Source of the DNA: Lachnospiraceae bacterium
GTDB lineage: Bacteria; Bacillota; Clostridia; Lachnospirales; Lachnospiraceae
Length of the DNA: 64,000 nt
Assembly: GCA_017411305.1 (NCBI GenBank)
Contig: JAFQQI010000043.1
Coordinates: forward strand, 1-64,000
Direction of reading: 5' to 3'
In this document: piece by piece, positions 40,097-48,477 of the stretch
How the letters are laid out: each line of letters begins with the position of its first letter
Numbering within the stretch: position 1 is the first letter of the stretch
Made by a program: the position numbers and the translations under genes
The notes under the pieces: model-generated
What the model saw: only the letters and a program-made list of their open reading frames with translations
What the model was told of the DNA's origin: nothing
Databases searched by the model: none

Positions 40097-41779
40097 ATGA
40101 TAAATATTCAAAGTCTTGAAAAATTGATACATATACTTGCCACGAATGAGAGCTCTGATGTGGTAATTCCTTCCGCGTTTGAAGAACTCGGCAGTCAATA
40201 TGGGATAGGGGGAATACAGCTTGATTTTACGGTGGGAGGAAATTTTTTCCTGAAAAGCGGGATGCGTAAGCATGCGTTCCTATACCGAAGCAAGCTGCCT
40301 ATGGAAGAGGCTTGTGGTTTTGAAAAGCATTTTACAACAGGCGAGAATGGCAATGTGGTTTTTCAGATTTTTGCAGATTGTAATAAGAAGTCTTTTTCCG
40401 ATGAGGAAAAGAAGGATTTGGATGTCCTTATTGATTTGATTTTTATTCATTGCGGTAGATGGCGTCTGATTAATCTTGTTAAGTATATGGGACTGAATGA
40501 CAGTCTGACGGGACTTCCCAATTCGGGCGGCATTCTGACTTATATGGACGGGCTTCTTGCTAATGGAGAACTTACAGACTATAATGCATATTATTTTAAT
40601 TTATCTCGTTTCAGTCTGGTAAATAAGAAGTTTGGTTCTAGAGAAACCGATCAGATTATTGTCAGATACTGTAATATTCTTAAAGCATTTTTGACAGGTA
40701 AAGAGCTTTTGGGACGACTTGGCGGAGATAATTTTGTAGCATTGATTCAGAAAGAAAGAACCGAGGAATTCTTAAAGCTTTTAGCCGGTGTGGAGGTAGA
40801 AGGAATGCTGGCCGGAAGAAATGTGCCGGTTATGATATCTGCGGTAGCCGGTGTTTCTGAAATCGATGAGCACATCAAGGCAAGCGGACAGGTTCTTGAT
40901 GATTGCAGTACAGCACTGAATATTGCCAAGCATGTGGAGAAGAAGCCCTATATGTTTGTATCTCCCGAGCTTCGAAAGAAAAGCTTTAAACAGAAGCAAA
41001 TTGTATCAAGCTTTACCAAGGCAATCGGTAATAGGGAATTTAGTGTATATTATCAGCCTAAGGTACATACGGAAAATTACAGTATTGTAGGAGCTGAAGC
41101 CCTTGCCAGATGGATTCAGGACGGTAACGTGATCAGTCCTGCAGAGTTTATTCCCGTTATCGAGCAGACGGATATGGTATGCGCTCTTGATTTCTATGTG
41201 CTAGAGCAGGTATGCATGGATATCAGGGATTGGCTTAAGAGAGGAATCCAGCCGATTAAGGTTTCCGTGAACTTTTCCAGAAAGCATTTATCAAACCCCA
41301 ATCTTGCCAAGGATATCATGAATGTACTGGATAAGTATTCTACCGAAAGTAAGTATATAGAAGTGGAGCTGACAGAGACTGTGGATGAGGTTGAGAGCGA
41401 TTTACTGGTTCACTTTATGGAAGAACTGAAGGGCTATAATGTAAGTATGTCTATTGACGATTTCGGAACCGGTTATTCTTCCCTGAATATGCTCCGTTCC
41501 TTCCCGGTGGATGTGCTGAAGATAGACAAGAGCTTTATTGACAATCTGGAAGAAAATGACAAGATTGTTTTATCCAACATTATTAATATGGCTACAGAAC
41601 TTCAGATGGAGGTTGTGGCTGAAGGTGTGGAAACTGTGCAGCAGCTTGAGTATCTGCGTGAAAATAATTGCCGCGTGGTACAGGGCTTTTTATTTGATAA
41701 ACCATTGCCGAAAGAACAATTTGAGGACAAAATCCATAGAGGAAGTTATTCGGAAGAATTGGCAGGTATCAAGCGGTAA
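40097..41779 (+). CDS. GGDEF(degenerate)-EAL cyclic-di-GMP phosphodiesterase
   Basis: 560 residues from ATG 40097 (ggtggaga site); the frame extending to 40064 lacks one. A GAF-like N-terminal region (1-135) precedes the GGDEF domain, whose active loop reads RLGGDNF (from 207), so cyclase activity is unlikely. The EAL domain is intact: YQPKV, EALARW with Glu334, VELTETVDE, SIDDFGTGYSSL, LKIDKSFI, VAEGVET and QGFLFDKP. It should hydrolyse c-di-GMP to pGpG. Located 64 bases after the histidine kinase gene, probably cotranscribed. Confidence 0.93.
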   Translation: MINIQSLEKLIHILATNESSDVVIPSAFEELGSQYGIGGIQLDFTVGGNFFLKSGMRKHAFLYRSKLPMEEACGFEKHFTTGENGNVVFQIFADCNKKSFSDEEKKDLDVLIDLIFIHCGRWRLINLVKYMGLNDSLTGLPNSGGILTYMDGLLANGELTDYNAYYFNLSRFSLVNKKFGSRETDQIIVRYCNILKAFLTGKELLGRLGGDNFVALIQKERTEEFLKLLAGVEVEGMLAGRNVPVMISAVAGVSEIDEHIKASGQVLDDCSTALNIAKHVEKKPYMFVSPELRKKSFKQKQIVSSFTKAIGNREFSVYYQPKVHTENYSIVGAEALARWIQDGNVISPAEFIPVIEQTDMVCALDFYVLEQVCMDIRDWLKRGIQPIKVSVNFSRKHLSNPNLAKDIMNVLDKYSTESKYIEVELTETVDEVESDLLVHFMEELKGYNVSMSIDDFGTGYSSLNMLRSFPVDVLKIDKSFIDNLEENDKIVLSNIINMATELQMEVVAEGVETVQQLEYLRENNCRVVQGFLFDKPLPKEQFEDKIHRGSYSEELAGIKR

Positions 41780-41803
41780 TAATGGGTAAAAGGGAGAATT
41801 TAC

Positions 41804-43645
41804 ATGAATGAGGAAACAATACAGGTACAGGAAAATGCATCGCAACCTGTACAGGAAGAGATAATACCGGAAAAAAAGAATAAAAAAGGATTTGTTATTT
41901 TAGCCATCGTATTGCTTTTTATATTCTTGGCGGTTATCGGTGCTATCATTGGAGTGAAGTGGTGGCAGAGGAAACAATACGGGCCGGAAGCCTTTGATGA
42001 ATGTATGGAAGAGCTTTTCAGGGATGAAATTTCCTTAAATACCATTAATTTGCATTATACACTGGCTTATCCGGAGAACTACGGAATTACGGATTATGAA
42101 GTGTCATTAGGAACTTATTCCCTGGAAGAGTTTGAATCCGGTTATGAAGAAATGGAAGCATTACTGGAGGAAATCGAACGCTTTGACAGGGACAATCTTT
42201 CCAAAGAGCAGCAGTTGACTTATGATATTGTAGTAGATTATCTGGAAACGGAGCTGGCAGCAGAGGATTTTATTTTATATTCCGAAATATTGGGTCCTAC
42301 CACCGGCTATCAGGCCCAGCTTCCCGTATTGCTTGCAGAATACACCTTCCGCAGAGAACAGGATATCGAGGATTATCTGGAGCTTGCAGCAAGCGTGGAC
42401 GAAATCGCAGAACAGATTATCGAATTTGAAAAAGAAAAGTCAGAAGAAGGACTGTTTATGTCCGATTATGCGGCAGACGCTATCATTGAACAGTGTGAGG
42501 ATTTCATAGAAGATCCGGAAGAAAACTATATGATTGAAGTGTTTAATGATAAAATAGAGGCTTTTGAGGGACTTTCCAAAAAGGAAAAGGAAGCGTACTG
42601 TAAGCGCAATCAGGAAATCATTACTACAGATATTGTGGCAGGATATGAAATACTGATTGAAGGCTTGGAGGAGCTAAAGGGGACAGGCACCAACGATCTG
42701 GGCATCTGCCATTATGAGAACGGCAAGGAATACTATGAGTATCTGGTACGTTCTACTACCGGTTCCAACAAGTCTATCAAAACACTGGAAAACGAAACAG
42801 AAAAGTTTTTGAAGGATTATATGGTTAAATTGCAGACAGCTTATTTAGATAATCCGGAGATTTTGGATCAGCTTACCGAATATGAGTTTGAAGCTCTTGA
42901 GCCGGAGGAAATTTTGGACAATCTGGAGGAACAGATTAAGGAAGATTTCCCCAAGGCGCCAAAGGTAAATTACACGGTTAAGTATGTACATACTTCTATG
43001 GAAGAAAAAATGAGCCCTGCATTTTACTTAACTCCTCCCGTAGATGATTTCGAAGGAAATACCATCTATATCAACAAGAAGTATACGGAAGGCGATAGTG
43101 CAGGTACCATGAATCTGTATACGACCTTAGCCCATGAAGGATATCCCGGACATTTATATCAGAATGTATATACATCGTCCTGTGATTTACCTCTTGTGCG
43201 GAATCTGTTTTCTACGACAGGCTATTCCGAAGGCTGGGCTACTTATGTAGAGCATGAATACGGTTATGTATTTGCAGGTATGGAAGAAGACCTTGCAGAT
43301 TTGTATGCCGGAAATCAGGCAACCAGTCTGGCATTAAGTGCATATCTGGATATGAAAATTCATTATGACGGCTGGGACAGAGATGAAGTGTTTGCTTATT
43401 TAGAAAACTTTGGTGTAGCAGATAAGGAAGCTTCCGATGAAATGTTTGACTACATTGTGGAAGAACCGGCCAATTACATGGGATACTTCATTGGTTATTT
43501 GGAGATGCTGAATCTCAGAGAGGAAGCCCAAAAGAGGCTTAAGGATGATTTTGATGCAAAGGATTATCACGATTTTATTCTGAGAATCGGACCGGCACCA
43601 TTTTATATTATTGAAGATTATATGAAGGATTGGATGAAAGAATAA
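41804..43645 (+). CDS. DUF885 membrane-anchored metallopeptidase
   Basis: 613 residues. A short cytoplasmic N terminus and one membrane anchor (GFVILAIVLLFIFLAVIGAII, residues 28-48, first 20 listed) lead to a large extracytoplasmic domain. TLAHEGYPGHLYQ holds HEGYPGH from 444, the HExxH-type zinc motif of the DUF885 family, with the third ligand probably in SEGWATYVEHEYG. Family members are uncharacterised peptidases related to thermolysin-like or M32 enzymes. It follows the EAL gene by 24 bases and is probably the last gene of that unit. Confidence 0.9.
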   Translation: MNEETIQVQENASQPVQEEIIPEKKNKKGFVILAIVLLFIFLAVIGAIIGVKWWQRKQYGPEAFDECMEELFRDEISLNTINLHYTLAYPENYGITDYEVSLGTYSLEEFESGYEEMEALLEEIERFDRDNLSKEQQLTYDIVVDYLETELAAEDFILYSEILGPTTGYQAQLPVLLAEYTFRREQDIEDYLELAASVDEIAEQIIEFEKEKSEEGLFMSDYAADAIIEQCEDFIEDPEENYMIEVFNDKIEAFEGLSKKEKEAYCKRNQEIITTDIVAGYEILIEGLEELKGTGTNDLGICHYENGKEYYEYLVRSTTGSNKSIKTLENETEKFLKDYMVKLQTAYLDNPEILDQLTEYEFEALEPEEILDNLEEQIKEDFPKAPKVNYTVKYVHTSMEEKMSPAFYLTPPVDDFEGNTIYINKKYTEGDSAGTMNLYTTLAHEGYPGHLYQNVYTSSCDLPLVRNLFSTTGYSEGWATYVEHEYGYVFAGMEEDLADLYAGNQATSLALSAYLDMKIHYDGWDRDEVFAYLENFGVADKEASDEMFDYIVEEPANYMGYFIGYLEMLNLREEAQKRLKDDFDAKDYHDFILRIGPAPFYIIEDYMKDWMKE

Positions 43646-43710
43646 TAAGATGTGAGCGGATAGACAGATAGGGTCTACCCGCTCTTTTTTATGAAAAATG
43701 AAAAAAGGCA

Positions 43711-43739
43711 TTGACAAATATTACCTATAGGCATATACT
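43711..43739 (+). promoter_or_regulatory. Strong promoter of the fatty-acid synthesis operon
   Basis: TTGACA (43711-43716), 17 bases, TATACT (43734-43739). Its -10 box touches the first of four operator repeats, so repressor binding would block the start site. Confidence 0.88.
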
Positions 43740-43799
43740 TTGACTGTGAAATAATTTGACAATCAAACAATTTCAAAATCAAACTATTTCGTAGTCAAA
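43739..43799 (+). promoter_or_regulatory. Four tandem FabT/MarR-type operators at 16-bp spacing
   Basis: TTTGACTGTGAAA (43739), TTTGACAATCAAA (43755), TTTCAAAATCAAA (43771) and TTTCGTAGTCAAA (43787) begin exactly 16 bp apart. The second closely matches the streptococcal FabT palindrome TTTGATTATCAAA (TTTGA-N3-TCAAA). The array covers the transcription start and the acpP leader. The likely ligand is the MarR protein encoded at the end of this operon (52303). Confidence 0.8.
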
Positions 43800-43830
43800 C
43801 AAAATCAAAACATAAAAAGGAGAAAAAGAC

Positions 43831-44064
43831 ATGTTAGAAAGAATAGCAGAAATCATTAAGGAACAGTTAAACGTAGGAGACGTAGAAATTACAGCAGAAA
43901 CAAAGTTTAAAGAAGATCTGGAAGCAGATTCTTTAGATTTATTTGAGCTTGTTATGGCATTGGAAGAAGAATATGATGTAGAAATCGACTCTTCCGATTT
44001 AGAGAAGATTACTACTGTTGGTGCAGTTATGGATTATTTAAAAGACAAAGGCGTGGAGGCATAA
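43831..44064 (+). CDS. acpP: Acyl carrier protein
   Basis: 77 residues. EADSLDLFELVMALEEEYDVEI contains the DSL motif whose Ser34 receives 4'-phosphopantetheine. It carries acyl intermediates for the enzymes encoded downstream. First gene of the operon; fabK starts six bases after its stop. Ribosome binding site aaaaaggagaa. Confidence 0.97.
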   Translation: MLERIAEIIKEQLNVGDVEITAETKFKEDLEADSLDLFELVMALEEEYDVEIDSSDLEKITTVGAVMDYLKDKGVEA

Positions 44065-44070
44065 AGCTTA

Positions 44071-44994
44071 ATGGAAACAAAGATTACAAAACTGCTTGGA
44101 ATTAAATATCCTATTATTCAGGGCGGTATGGCATGGGTAGCGGAATATCATCTGGCAGCTGCCGTATCAAATGCAGGCGGTCTTGGAATTATCGGTGCAG
44201 CCAGTGCACCGGCTGAAATTGTCAGAGAACAGATCCGTAAGACAAAGGAATTAACTGATAAGCCTTTTGGTGTTAATGTAATGCTGATGAATCCCAACGC
44301 CGAAGAGGTTGCCAAGGTGGTAATCGAAGAAGGTGTAAAGGTGGTAACAACAGGAGCAGGTAATCCTGCTAAATTTATGGGAGCCTGGAAAGAAGCCGGC
44401 GTAAAGGTAATTCCTGTTGTAGCCAGCGTGGCAATGGCGAAGCTGATGGAGAGAGCCGGAGCAGATGCAGTGGTTGCGGAAGGAACAGAGTCCGGCGGAC
44501 ATATCGGTTCTGCCACCACTATGACATTAGTGCCGCAGGTAGTGGATGCTGTAAATATTCCTGTTATCGCCGCAGGCGGTATTGCAGACGGAAGAGGATT
44601 TGCAGCAGCAATGATGCTGGGGGCAGAAGCAGTACAGATGGGAACCCGTTTTGTTGTGGCAAAGGAGTCCATTGTACATGCAAATTATAAAGAACAGGTA
44701 ATTAAAGCAAAAGATATTGATTCCGTAATTACGGGAACAAGTACCGGTCATCCCGTTCGTCAGATCCGTAACAAGATGACTAAGGAATACTTAAGACTGG
44801 AAAAAGAAGGGGCTTCCTTGGAAGACCTTGAGTATTTAACACTTGGTGCACTTCGCAAGGCAGTGATTGACGGAGATGTAGTAAACGGAACCTTAATGGC
44901 AGGCCAGATTGCAGGCTTAATTGATAAAGAAATGACTTGTCAGGAAATGATTGAAGAGATTATGACGCAGGCTAAGGAGCTTTTGAACAAATAA
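44071..44994 (+). CDS. fabK: FMN-dependent enoyl-ACP reductase FabK
   Basis: 307-residue TIM-barrel flavoprotein catalysing the last reduction of each elongation cycle. Start METKITKLLGIKYPIIQGGM. ESGGHIG, PVIAAGGIADGRG and AVQMGTRFVVAKE are FMN phosphate-binding and active-site motifs of the FabK/nitronate monooxygenase family. In the window no FabI is seen, so this is presumably the main enoyl reductase and would make the cell insensitive to triclosan (inference). Confidence 0.94.
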   Translation: METKITKLLGIKYPIIQGGMAWVAEYHLAAAVSNAGGLGIIGAASAPAEIVREQIRKTKELTDKPFGVNVMLMNPNAEEVAKVVIEEGVKVVTTGAGNPAKFMGAWKEAGVKVIPVVASVAMAKLMERAGADAVVAEGTESGGHIGSATTMTLVPQVVDAVNIPVIAAGGIADGRGFAAAMMLGAEAVQMGTRFVVAKESIVHANYKEQVIKAKDIDSVITGTSTGHPVRQIRNKMTKEYLRLEKEGASLEDLEYLTLGALRKAVIDGDVVNGTLMAGQIAGLIDKEMTCQEMIEEIMTQAKELLNK

Positions 44995-45032
44995 CAGGTA
45001 CTAAAAGCTCTTTGGAAAGGAGAACTACTTAC

Positions 45033-45950
45033 ATGAGTAAAATCGCATTTGTGTTCCCGGGACAGGGCGCACAGTATCCGGGAATGGGTAAGGATTTTTA
45101 TGAGAATTCAGAAACTGCGAAAGCGGTATTTCATCAGGCAAGTGAAGTGACAGGGCTGGATATTCCGGCTCTTTGCTTTGAAGAAAATGAAAATCTTAAC
45201 CAGACAAAGTATACACAGATTGCTATGGTGACAACGGAGGTTGCTATCTTAAAGGTACTGGAGGAAAATGGACTGAAACCTGAAGTGACTGCAGGATTAA
45301 GCCTCGGTGAATATTCTGCTATTGTGGCATCCGGTGCCATGAAAGCAGAGGATGCTTTTCAGACAGTGCTTCACAGAGGCGCATTCATGCAGGAAGCGGT
45401 ACCGGAAGGAGGCGCAATGGCAGCAGTACTTGGTCTTGAGTATCCTGTCATTGAAGAAGTGCTTTCTAAGGTTGACGGTGTGGTTTCCATTGCCAACTAC
45501 AATTGTCCCGGACAGATTGTAATCACCGGATGGGCAGATGCAATCGAAAAGGCAACACAGCCATTAAAAGATGCAGGAGCAAGACGTGTACTTCCCTTAA
45601 AGGTAAGCGGTCCTTTCCATAGTCAGCTGCTTACAGGTGCAGGTGAGAAGCTTGGAGAAGTGCTTAAGAATGTGGAAATTTCTGAATTTAGTATTCCCTA
45701 TGTGGCAAACCTGACAGCCGATTATGTAAAAGAGGCAGCACCTGTAAAAGAACTTTTAATGAAGCAGGTTTCCTCCCCGGTACGCTTCCAGCAATCTGTG
45801 GAACGTATGGTAGCAGACGGTGTGGACACCTTTATTGAAATCGGACCCGGAAAGACCATTGCAGGATTTGTACGAAAAATCAGTCCTGAAAGCAAGGTTA
45901 TCAATGTGGATAAGTGGGAAGATTTAGCAAAGTGTTTGGAGGAAATTTAA
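45033..45950 (+). CDS. fabD: Malonyl-CoA:ACP transacylase
   Basis: 305 residues from ATG 45033 (aaaggagaac site). FVFPGQGAQYPGMGK is the N-terminal motif, GLSLGEYSA holds the nucleophile Ser90, and GPFHSQLL the catalytic His. Transfers malonyl from CoA to ACP. Its stop codon is one base before the fabG start. Confidence 0.95.
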   Translation: MSKIAFVFPGQGAQYPGMGKDFYENSETAKAVFHQASEVTGLDIPALCFEENENLNQTKYTQIAMVTTEVAILKVLEENGLKPEVTAGLSLGEYSAIVASGAMKAEDAFQTVLHRGAFMQEAVPEGGAMAAVLGLEYPVIEEVLSKVDGVVSIANYNCPGQIVITGWADAIEKATQPLKDAGARRVLPLKVSGPFHSQLLTGAGEKLGEVLKNVEISEFSIPYVANLTADYVKEAAPVKELLMKQVSSPVRFQQSVERMVADGVDTFIEIGPGKTIAGFVRKISPESKVINVDKWEDLAKCLEEI

Positions 45951-45951
45951 G

Positions 45952-46692
45952 ATGCTTGAGAATAAAGTAGCATTAGTCACCGGAGCAAGCAGAGGAATCG
46001 GCAGGGCAACTGCCATTAAGCTTGCATCCTGTGGTGCAACGGTTATTGTAAATTATCAGGGCTCAAAGGAAAAAGCAGAAGAAGTGGTAAATACCATTTT
46101 GGCAAATGGTGGTCAGGCAGAAAGCTACGGCTGTGATGTATCTGATTTTGAGAGCTGTGGAAATATGATTGGAGAAATCATTAAGAAGTATGGTCATCTG
46201 GACATTCTTGTTAACAACGCAGGTATTACAAGAGACGGACTTTTGATGAAGATGAGCGAAGAGGATTTTGAAAAGGTTATTAACGTGAATTTAAAAGGTG
46301 CTTTTCATACCATCCGTCATGCATCCCGTTATTTCCTTAAGCAGAGAAGCGGAAGCATTATTAATATTTCATCTGTATCCGGTGTTTCCGGCAATGCAGG
46401 CCAGGCAAATTACAGCGCCGCTAAGGCAGGTTTAATCGGTCTTACTAAGAGTGTGGCTAAGGAGCTCGGCAGCAGAGGTATCAGAGTAAATGCGGTGGCT
46501 CCCGGGTTTATTGAAACCGATATGACGGATGCAATGCCTGAGAGTGCAAAGGAAGCAATTAAGGGACAAATTACCATGGGTCGCATCGGTACACCCGATG
46601 ATATCGCAGGAGTTGTGGTATTTCTTGCATCGGATGCATCTTCTTATGTAACAGGACAGACCATTGCGGTAGACGGCGGAATGGTATTTTAG
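45952..46692 (+). CDS. fabG: 3-oxoacyl-ACP reductase
   Basis: 246-residue short-chain dehydrogenase: TGASRGIGRAT for NADPH, NNAGITRDGLLMKM typical of FabG, the Ser-Tyr-Lys set in ISSVSG and YSAAKAG, and GQTIAVDGGM at the C terminus. Reduces 3-oxoacyl-ACP. Close coupling to fabD (one base). Confidence 0.95.
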   Translation: MLENKVALVTGASRGIGRATAIKLASCGATVIVNYQGSKEKAEEVVNTILANGGQAESYGCDVSDFESCGNMIGEIIKKYGHLDILVNNAGITRDGLLMKMSEEDFEKVINVNLKGAFHTIRHASRYFLKQRSGSIINISSVSGVSGNAGQANYSAAKAGLIGLTKSVAKELGSRGIRVNAVAPGFIETDMTDAMPESAKEAIKGQITMGRIGTPDDIAGVVVFLASDASSYVTGQTIAVDGGMVF

Positions 46693-46715
46693 GAAAGCAA
46701 AGAGAGGCTGTAAAA

Positions 46716-47951
46716 ATGAGTAGAAGAGTAGTTGTAACAGGAATGGGAGCCATTACTCCCGTAGGATTAAGTGTAGAAGAATTCTGGCAGTCCTTAAAGG
46801 AAGGAAAGCATGGATTTGCTACCATTACAAAGTTTGATACAACAGAGTACAAAGCCCATGTGGCAGCAGAAGTAAAAGGCTTTGAAGGAAAAGAGTACAT
46901 GGATTTTAAGGCAGCGAAGCGTATGGAACTTTTCTCCCAGTACGCGGTTGCAGCAGCAGGTGAAGCTCTTAAGGATTCAGGTATCAATATGGAGCAGGAA
47001 GACCCTTATATGGTAGGCTGTGCGGTAAGCTCCGGTATCGGAAGCCTTCAGGCCATGGAAAGAGAATATGACAAGCTGGTAAACAGGGGACCTTCCAAGG
47101 TAAATCCATTGTTAGTTCCTATGATGATTTCCAATATGGCAGCAGGAAATGTTGCAATCCAGTACGGTTTAAAGGGAAAAAGCCTTAATGTGGTAACTGC
47201 ATGTGCATCCGGCACCAATTCTATCGGTGAAGCATTCCGTGCGATTCAGTATGGGGATGCAGATGTGATGGTGGCAGGTGGCGCAGAAAGCTCCGTAACT
47301 CCCATCGGTGTGGCAGGCTTTTGCTCCCTGACCGCATTATCCACGGTGGAAGACCCTGATAAGTGTTCCCTGCCTTTTGATAAGAACCGCAGCGGTTTTG
47401 TTATGGGGGAAGGTGCCGGTGTTGTGGTACTGGAAGAATTAGAACATGCAAAGAAGCGCGGCGCACGCATTTATGCAGAAGTAATCGGATACGGATGCTC
47501 CAATGACGCCTATCACATTACTTCTCCGGCAGAGGACGGACAGGGCGCGGCTAAGGCCATGCTTGCAGCCATGAAGGATGGTGGTGTTGTACCTGAAGAG
47601 CTTACTTATATCAATGCTCACGGAACGGCAACCCATCACAACGATTTGTTTGAAACCAGAGCCATTAAGCTGGCATTTGGTGACCATGCAAAGAAGTTGC
47701 GCATCAACTCTACCAAGTCTATGATCGGACACCTTTTAGGTGCTGCCGGTGCAGTAGAATTTGTTGCCTGCGTAAAGCAGATGGAGGAAGGTTTTATTCA
47801 TAAGACAGTAGGTTACACAACGCCCGATGAGGAAATTGACCTTGATTACTGTAAGGAAGCCTATGAGGAAGCAGTGCCTTATGCATTGAGTAATTCTTTG
47901 GGATTCGGCGGACACAATGCAAGTATTCTGTTAAAGAAATACGAGGCATAG
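46716..47951 (+). CDS. fabF: 3-oxoacyl-ACP synthase II
   Basis: 411 residues. VVTGMGAITPVGLS start; TACASGTNSIGEA holds the acyl-accepting Cys163. NAHGTATHHND and SMIGHLLGAAGA contain the two catalytic His, and SNSLGFGGHNAS the C-terminal loop. Condenses malonyl-ACP with acyl-ACP during elongation. Confidence 0.96.
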   Translation: MSRRVVVTGMGAITPVGLSVEEFWQSLKEGKHGFATITKFDTTEYKAHVAAEVKGFEGKEYMDFKAAKRMELFSQYAVAAAGEALKDSGINMEQEDPYMVGCAVSSGIGSLQAMEREYDKLVNRGPSKVNPLLVPMMISNMAAGNVAIQYGLKGKSLNVVTACASGTNSIGEAFRAIQYGDADVMVAGGAESSVTPIGVAGFCSLTALSTVEDPDKCSLPFDKNRSGFVMGEGAGVVVLEELEHAKKRGARIYAEVIGYGCSNDAYHITSPAEDGQGAAKAMLAAMKDGGVVPEELTYINAHGTATHHNDLFETRAIKLAFGDHAKKLRINSTKSMIGHLLGAAGAVEFVACVKQMEEGFIHKTVGYTTPDEEIDLDYCKEAYEEAVPYALSNSLGFGGHNASILLKKYEA

Positions 47952-48020
47952 ATTAGACAGAAACGGATAAAAGGCAGATGAATAGGGCGGCGGGATGCCG
48001 CAGATGGAAGGAGCAGGCGT

Positions 48021-48449
48021 ATGTCATTACTTAGTGCAAAAGAAATTATGGAGATTATTCCCCACAGACAGCCCTTTATGCTGATAGATACAATCGAAGA
48101 AATGGAGCCCGGTGTAAGAGCCGTTGCAAAGAAGTGTGTTTCCTACAACGAACCCTTCTTTAACGGACATTTTCCCGGAGAACCGGTTATGCCCGGTGTG
48201 CTGATTATTGAAGCATTGGCACAGACCGGTGCGGTGGCAATTCTAAGCCTGGAAGAGAACAAAGGAAAAACAGCGTATTTTGCAGCCATTAATTCAGCAA
48301 AATTCAAACAGAAGGTAGTGCCGGGCGATGTGCTGATGCTGGAGACAGAAATTATTAAGGTGAAAGGACCGATTGGAATCGGTAAGGCCACAGCACTTGT
48401 AAACGGAAAGGTTGCAGCCCAGGCTGAACTGACCTTTGCCATTTCATAG
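48021..48449 (+). CDS. fabZ: 3-hydroxyacyl-ACP dehydratase
   Basis: 142 residues. IIPHRQPFMLID and FFNGHFPGEPVMPGVLIIEA contain the active-site His and Glu of the hot-dog dehydratase. In most clostridial operons accB stands between fabF and fabZ; here the 69-bp gap has no gene. Confidence 0.95.
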   Translation: MSLLSAKEIMEIIPHRQPFMLIDTIEEMEPGVRAVAKKCVSYNEPFFNGHFPGEPVMPGVLIIEALAQTGAVAILSLEENKGKTAYFAAINSAKFKQKVVPGDVLMLETEIIKVKGPIGIGKATALVNGKVAAQAELTFAIS

Positions 48450-48477
48450 GGCTTAAAGGCAGTAAGAAAGGTTTAAT

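Noticed and set aside
43739..43799. Short regular repeats resembling a small CRISPR array
   Set aside because: The unit is 16 bp with 3-bp variable parts, too short for repeats plus spacers, and it lies on a promoter; it fits operator sites.
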